A stretch of DNA of 9,934 nt, from contig JAYFOA010000064.1 in the NCBI GenBank assembly GCA_034933145.1, forward strand, positions 1 to 9,934, given 5' to 3'. This document shows positions 6,712 through 9,934 of this stretch, piece by piece; positions within the stretch are counted from its first letter, which is position 1, and each line of letters opens with the position of its first letter. Origin of the DNA: UBA4644 sp034933145 (GTDB lineage: Bacteria > Bacillota > Clostridia > Oscillospirales > Butyricicoccaceae). The notes beneath the pieces are model-generated. The model was not told where the DNA came from, did not search any database, and was given only the letters and a program-made list of their open reading frames with translations. Made by a program: the position numbers and the translations under genes.

Positions 6712-7116
6712 TCAATCCCTCCTGACGAAACGGCCGACTCCGTGCTCATCGTATTCGACTTTATAGTTAATTTGCTTTCCGGCCTTTTCTTCCATTTCAC
6801 AATCGCTCTCATCGTAAGCGCACTTGCCGCTGGAGTAAAATGTTCCATAGCAATCAAGATTTTGCCGTGCTGGTATGTAAGTAGGATCAAGTGCCCAAGC
6901 GGCGCGAAAATGCTTCATGGCCATCAGGTGATCCCCCTTTTTTTCGAGCAGGATGCCGATCAAATTATGCGGCTCCGGCGCGTGAGGATATTTTCCCATG
7001 GTACTGCGGATCAAGCTCTCGCATTTCTCATAATTCTGTAAACTGATAAGTTCTCTTACTGTCACGCAGAGTCTGTTCAGTTCCTCTGCTTTTTCAGATA
7101 TTTCTTTCCGCTCCAT
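6712..7116 (-). CDS. Small TPR-like protein, first gene of the trk operon
   Basis: A 134-residue soluble protein with tetratricopeptide-like helical hairpins at about 16-43 (RELISLQNYEKCESLIRSTM) and 47-80 (PHNLIGILLEKKGDHLMAMKHF, RAAWALDPTY), matching the TPR small/large residue pattern. The C-terminal 45 residues are polar, with three cysteines (90s-106) and a tail with several Tyr and Asp residues. Start ATG 7116 has a full AAAGGAGG 9 nt upstream. It opens the TPR-trkA-trkA-trkH operon, and only a few bases separate its stop from the next start, so it is probably made together with the K+ transporter. TPRs usually mediate protein contacts, so a link to the TrkA ring or the kinase is conceivable, but no function can be assigned from sequence. 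Confidence 0.75.
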   Translation of the reverse strand: MERKEISEKAEELNRLCVTVRELISLQNYEKCESLIRSTMGKYPHAPEPHNLIGILLEKKGDHLMAMKHFRAAWALDPTYIPARQNLDCYGTFYSSGKCAYDESDCEMEEKAGKQINYKVEYDEHGVGRFVRRD

Positions 7117-7160
7117 TGCTCTACGCCTCCTTTGAAGCAGCTTGATTTCTTTGCATAATT

Positions 7161-7224
7161 ATCTTAGCAAGAATACTGTGAGCATGGTGTGAGAGGTCTC
7201 CAATCCCTGTGAGAAAGCTGAGAG
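7161..7224 (-). promoter_or_regulatory. trk operon promoter with four phased response-regulator repeats
   Basis: On the plus strand TGTGAG occurs at 7177-7182, 7188-7193 and 7208-7213, with a one-mismatch copy TGAGAG at 7219-7224. Start-to-start spacings are 11, 20 and 11 bp, i.e. two pairs of 11-bp direct repeats on the same helix face. OmpR/KdpE-family regulators bind 10-11-bp-spaced direct repeats as dimers. Downstream on the minus strand is an extended -10, TGC-TAAGAT (7169-7161), with no recognisable -35. This is typical of an activator-dependent promoter. The TPR start codon follows after about 45 bp. KdpE from the neighbouring operon is the obvious candidate activator. Confidence 0.55.
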
Positions 7225-7231
7225 GATGCAA

Positions 7232-7264
7232 AAAGGCCGCTACGAAAAAACCGAATCTGCCTTT
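7232..7264 (-). terminator. Weak intrinsic terminator after kdpE
   Basis: On the minus strand AAAGGC (7264-7259) can pair with GCCTTT (7237-7232) across a 21-nt loop, followed by TTG. The stem is only 6 bp and much of the U-run lies in it, so read-through from kdpE into the trk operon is likely. Confidence 0.35.
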
Positions 7265-7285
7265 GTAAAATCGTTCAATTTTATC

Positions 7286-7984
7286 TTAAACGTCTGAGAG
7301 CCGGTAGCCGACACCAATTTCCGTCAGAATGTATCGCGGCTTTGCGGGATTCTTTTCGATTTTGCGCCGAAGGGAGGCCATCAATGTTCGAAGCGCCTGC
7401 GTATCCGTACCATATCCGATACCATAAATCTCTTTGATCATATACTTTGTGGTCAACACCTTACCTATATTCCGGAAAAACAAGGCAAGCAGGTTATACT
7501 CCATTGGCGTTGTGTGTAGTTCGGCATCGTCAAGATAAACCAAATGCTTATCAAAATCGATTCTGAGTCCACCCACTGCAAGGCTTGTCTGCTGTCTGAT
7601 TCCACCCGCTTTATGCAGGTGCCGGAGTGCGACACGGATACGTGCCATGAGCTCAGTGGCGGAAAAAGGCTTTGTCAAATAATCGTCGGCCCCGCTGTCC
7701 AGCGCCGCCGCCTTTTCCTTGTCCTGATCACGGGCGGAAACGACAATGATTGGCATTTCCGACCACTCTCGAACTTTTTTGATGACCTCCATGCCGTCAA
7801 AATCCGGCAGGCCGAGGTCCAGTAGCATAAGGTCAATCTGCTCTGAAACAAGTGTGGACAGCGCCCCCTGGGCCGTCCCGGTGGTCGTATAGGAAAAGCC
7901 CTCCTGTTTCAGCGAATAGCAGATAACGTTCCTGATCTGCGGATCATCCTCGACAATCAGGATTTGTTCATTTCTATTCTCCAT
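7286..7984 (-). CDS. kdpE: KdpE-like OmpR-family response regulator
   Basis: A 232-residue two-component response regulator. The receiver domain (about 6-120) has the acidic pair D13/D14, phospho-acceptor Asp56 (LLDLGLPD), Ser83 (VVSAR) and Lys105 (LTKPF). The C-terminal winged-helix domain (about 130-230) is OmpR type: TPMEYNLLALF, the recognition helix around TDTQALRTLMASLRRKIE, and a GVGYRL ending. I set the start at ATG 7984, with GGAGG 9 nt upstream inside the kinase gene. A longer reading from 8089 adds a non-homologous, Arg-rich extension and is not credible. It overlaps the kinase stop by 11 bp. No kdpFABC genes are in the window, so the likely target is the trk operon immediately downstream, which has phased repeats suited to this family. 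Confidence 0.92.
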   Translation of the reverse strand: MENRNEQILIVEDDPQIRNVICYSLKQEGFSYTTTGTAQGALSTLVSEQIDLMLLDLGLPDFDGMEVIKKVREWSEMPIIVVSARDQDKEKAAALDSGADDYLTKPFSATELMARIRVALRHLHKAGGIRQQTSLAVGGLRIDFDKHLVYLDDAELHTTPMEYNLLALFFRNIGKVLTTKYMIKEIYGIGYGTDTQALRTLMASLRRKIEKNPAKPRYILTEIGVGYRLSDV

Positions 7985-9500
7985 GATTCTGAACCTCCAT
8001 TGGCAGCGAAAAGACAAATTGGGTACCCTGACCGTCGGTACGGTTATGGCCCTCGATTGTACCGCCGTGTGCCTTGATAATCGCCTCACAGATCGTCAGC
8101 CCCAAACCCACGCCCCGCTGCGCGTCGGCTTCCCCCGAGCGGGTTGTGTAAAACATCTGAAAAATATTCGGTAAATCCGATACGGCAATTCCGCATCCGC
8201 GGTCGGCAACGGAGAATATCGCCGTGTTTTTTCCTCCACTTGCAGAGACACTGATTTCACAATCAGGCGGCGAATGCTTGATCGCATTGTCAAGCAAATT
8301 AATCAGGACCTGTTCGATCAGCTTCGCATCCATGGGCACGATCAGTACTTCCTCGGGGACACTGACCATGATTTCGTATTCCGGATACCGTTTCATAACG
8401 TGGCTGACCGCTCCGCCTATGACTTCTTCAGCAGCTTCAGGCTGCTTGGTGATCGTCAGCCTGCCGTCCTGCAAGCGGGTGAGGCTTAAAATGTTCTCAA
8501 CCAGCGAATGAAGCCAGTCCGCATCCTTGTGGATTCCCTGTGCCAATGAGTACCTTGGATCGGTATTGTCTGTCATATCCATGAGCATTTCAGCCGTGCC
8601 CATGATGCCAGATAGAGGCGTGCGAAGATCATGGGAAATTGCACGCAATAGATTGCCGCGGTATCGCTCCTGTTCTGTTTCCTCCCTGGATTTTTGCTGC
8701 TCCTGCGCGCTGCGAAAACGGTCCATGGCAAGCGCCGCGCTTTCAATCATGGACCGCAAGAGGCGCTTCTGCGGCTCACTCATGGAAACGGCGTTTTCCT
8801 TCGGTATCCTCAAAACACCAAGAATGGACTCTCTGCCATAGATCGGCCAATCGTAAAACTCTTCGCCCGCATCAAAAGCCGTCCGCAATCCCTCTATACG
8901 GTGCTTTATTTCAGAGGTATCGCGAACCTTACGTCGCACCTGTTTCCCTGCGCTTTGCTGCTGGATAAAGCTTTGTTCAGGTTGGCCGCTTTCGTCAAAA
9001 CACAGACAGGCGGCACGGCAATTCATGATACTGCTGATAGTATCCGTCGTAATGCTGGCAATATCTGATATGTCTGCGGCATCCGTCAGCCGGTTTGTGA
9101 GCTGAAACAGGGCGCTTGCTTCCGCTTCTTTTTCTTGGGCTTCCAAAGCGTTCTGCTTTACTTTTGAGGTCAGGGCACTGGTGATAAAAGCGGTAACAGT
9201 CATAATCGCAAAGGTAATCAGATACGACGGATCGTTGACGGAAAGCGTATAGTACGGTTTTGTAAAGAAATAGTTAAACGCGCAGGTTGCAACGACTGAT
9301 GCTGCGATTCCATAAACGTATCCCCGCGTCAATCTGGCGGTCATCAGGATGGAAAGGAGATAGACAATAACAATGTTTGCTTCAGGAAAGCCGATCATTC
9401 GGAATATCCAGCCAACACCGGTAGCGGCGGCAATCATCGCCACTGTTATCATTACATAGCGGAAAACATTTTTATGGTCTTTACTTTTTAAGGTTGTCAT
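7974..9500 (-). CDS. kdpD: KdpD-like sensor histidine kinase lacking the N-terminal KdpD/Usp region
   Basis: A 508-residue membrane sensor kinase related to the C-terminal half of KdpD. Starting at ATG 9500 it has four closely packed membrane helices at about 13-110 (DUF4118-like), then a coiled stretch and a GAF-like region (about 130-255). A dimerization/phosphoacceptor domain follows with His290 (SHDLRTPLSG). The HATPase domain has N box NLLDNAIKH (from 401), G1 DRGCGI (from 433) and G2 GVGLGL (463-468). All catalytic motifs are present. The roughly 400-residue N-terminal KdpD and Usp domains of standard KdpD (about 890 residues in E. coli) are absent. ATG 9500 is preferred over ATG 9527 because GGGAGG precedes it and nothing precedes 9527. 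It overlaps the HTH gene by 20 bp and kdpE by 11 bp. Its signal is probably K+ or turgor, but c-di-AMP/ATP input through the missing domains cannot apply. Confidence 0.92.
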   Translation of the reverse strand: MTTLKSKDHKNVFRYVMITVAMIAAATGVGWIFRMIGFPEANIVIVYLLSILMTARLTRGYVYGIAASVVATCAFNYFFTKPYYTLSVNDPSYLITFAIMTVTAFITSALTSKVKQNALEAQEKEAEASALFQLTNRLTDAADISDIASITTDTISSIMNCRAACLCFDESGQPEQSFIQQQSAGKQVRRKVRDTSEIKHRIEGLRTAFDAGEEFYDWPIYGRESILGVLRIPKENAVSMSEPQKRLLRSMIESAALAMDRFRSAQEQQKSREETEQERYRGNLLRAISHDLRTPLSGIMGTAEMLMDMTDNTDPRYSLAQGIHKDADWLHSLVENILSLTRLQDGRLTITKQPEAAEEVIGGAVSHVMKRYPEYEIMVSVPEEVLIVPMDAKLIEQVLINLLDNAIKHSPPDCEISVSASGGKNTAIFSVADRGCGIAVSDLPNIFQMFYTTRSGEADAQRGVGLGLTICEAIIKAHGGTIEGHNRTDGQGTQFVFSLPMEVQNHGE

Positions 9501-9675
9501 TGCTCCTGCCTCCCTGTGTACGGCCATCTATCGGTTTACCTGCATTACTTGGAATCAGCCAAAGGTTTCCCTTTTTTACTGCACCGGCAATTCTCCCCGC
9601 AGCGCAATAATAATTCACCATACGGCTCGTGATACCCCATTTGGCCCCGGCTTCTTTGACAGTCAAGTAATCCAT
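9481..9675 (-). CDS. Small helix-turn-helix protein (MerR/excisionase-type HTH)
   Basis: A 64-residue DNA-binding protein. The N-terminal half, YLTVKEAGAKWGITSRMVNYYC followed by GRIAGAVKKGNLWLIP, has the classic MerR/excisionase pattern: helix-turn-helix, an invariant-looking Trp, then a short wing ending in WLIP. The C-terminus is a polar, basic tail (RTQGGRSNDNLKK). ATG 9675 is chosen over a TTG at 9681, which would sit directly on the GGGGTG ribosome site. It is the first gene of the operon and overlaps the kinase gene by 20 bp. Its own promoter contains an inverted repeat between -35 and -10, so autoregulation is plausible. An excisionase role is also possible given the nearby tRNA and mobilization genes, but no integrase is seen. 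Confidence 0.75.
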   Translation of the reverse strand: MDYLTVKEAGAKWGITSRMVNYYCAAGRIAGAVKKGNLWLIPSNAGKPIDGRTQGGRSNDNLKK

Positions 9676-9704
9676 GTCCAATCACCCCACGTGCTTTTGT
9701 GCCT

Positions 9705-9733
9705 ATTATATTTCATTATCTCGAAATATGCAA
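9705..9733 (-). promoter_or_regulatory. Strong sigma-A promoter with overlapping operator for the HTH-kdpDE operon
   Basis: On the minus strand TTGCAT (9733-9728), a 17-nt spacer and a perfect TATAAT (9710-9705) form a consensus promoter about 30 bp before the HTH gene. A 7-bp inverted repeat ATATTTC-(8 nt)-GAAATAT (9708-9729) covers the spacer and the edges of both boxes, the ideal place for a repressor to block polymerase. The HTH protein encoded just downstream is a natural candidate. Confidence 0.7.
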
Positions 9734-9757
9734 GCAAGCGTGGTATACAGGTAAAAC

Positions 9758-9794
9758 ACAAAGCGAGGAAAATCATTGATTTTCCTCGCTTTGT
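9758..9794 (-). terminator. Strong hairpin terminator after the tRNA
   Basis: A perfect 18-bp inverted repeat (9758-9775 and 9777-9794; central bases form a tight loop) starts 3 nt after the tRNA CCA end. On the minus strand it is followed by GTGTTTTA, a short U-tract. It should end tRNA transcription and shield the HTH promoter. Confidence 0.75.
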
Positions 9795-9797
9795 ATG

Positions 9798-9873
<76 letters not shown>

Positions 9874-9934
9874 GAATATTTCCATTTTTAGTTGTTTACT
9901 TCGAGGCCTGCCGAGCGCGCTACTCGCGCTCCCA

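Noticed and set aside
7985..8089. Upstream extension of kdpE by 35 codons
   Set aside because: It lies inside the kinase HATPase end, has no SD, adds an Arg-rich non-homologous leader, and ATG 7984 has a good SD.
9501..9527. Alternative kinase start nine codons upstream
   Set aside because: No ribosome site precedes ATG 9527, whereas ATG 9500 has GGGAGG upstream.
9888..9934. A short minus-strand open stretch ending in a stop at 9888 that could be the tail of a gene beyond the right edge
   Set aside because: Only 14 codons are visible and no family can be recognised, so it cannot be told from chance.

Overview
The window looks like a low-copy accessory region from an anaerobic gut-type Firmicute, probably class Clostridia. 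The evidence is strong AGGAGG ribosome sites, tightly overlapping operons, Clostridia-style mobilization and zinc-finger proteins, and a relatively GC-rich genome. The species cannot be named from the sequence.

Region 1 (about 1-2822, minus strand) is a mobilization/replication module. In transcription order it has an AAA_25/RepA-like ATPase (2822-1719), a GC-rich gap with stacked inverted repeats that is the best oriT candidate (about 1607-1701), a MobC relaxosome protein (1584-1270), and a relaxase that runs off the left edge (1273 to 1). The 3' part of the relaxase frame is read in a second frame for 151 codons (525-70), which encodes a coiled-coil protein with one C-terminal membrane helix and its own strong ribosome site. 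This nested gene is the most unusual thing in the window. The relaxase seems to start at an AUA codon overlapping the mobC stop.

Region 2 (2823-4041) has one gene on the plus strand, divergent from the mobilization operon. It encodes a DUF6076-like protein with a CxxC/CxxxC zinc knuckle.

Region 3 (4102-9733, minus strand) is a potassium-uptake cassette with visibly lower GC. A small helix-turn-helix gene, a KdpD-like sensor kinase lacking the usual N-terminal ATP-binding/Usp part, and KdpE form one overlapping operon. It starts from a clear sigma-A promoter that carries an operator-like inverted repeat. After a weak terminator comes a second operon: TPR protein, TrkA-N-only subunit, TrkA N+C subunit, TrkH channel. 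Its upstream region has four TGTGAG-like repeats spaced 11, 20 and 11 bp. That is the geometry expected for two OmpR-family response-regulator dimers, so KdpE probably switches on trkAAH. No kdpFABC genes are present.

Region 4 (9758-9873) is a tRNA-Ala(CGC) gene on the minus strand with an encoded CCA and a strong 18-bp hairpin downstream. Three of the seven acceptor-stem pairs do not form. This suggests a defective, chimeric or recombination-altered tRNA and makes it a possible integration site. No integrase is in the window. The last 61 bases (9874-9934) hold no gene I can support.
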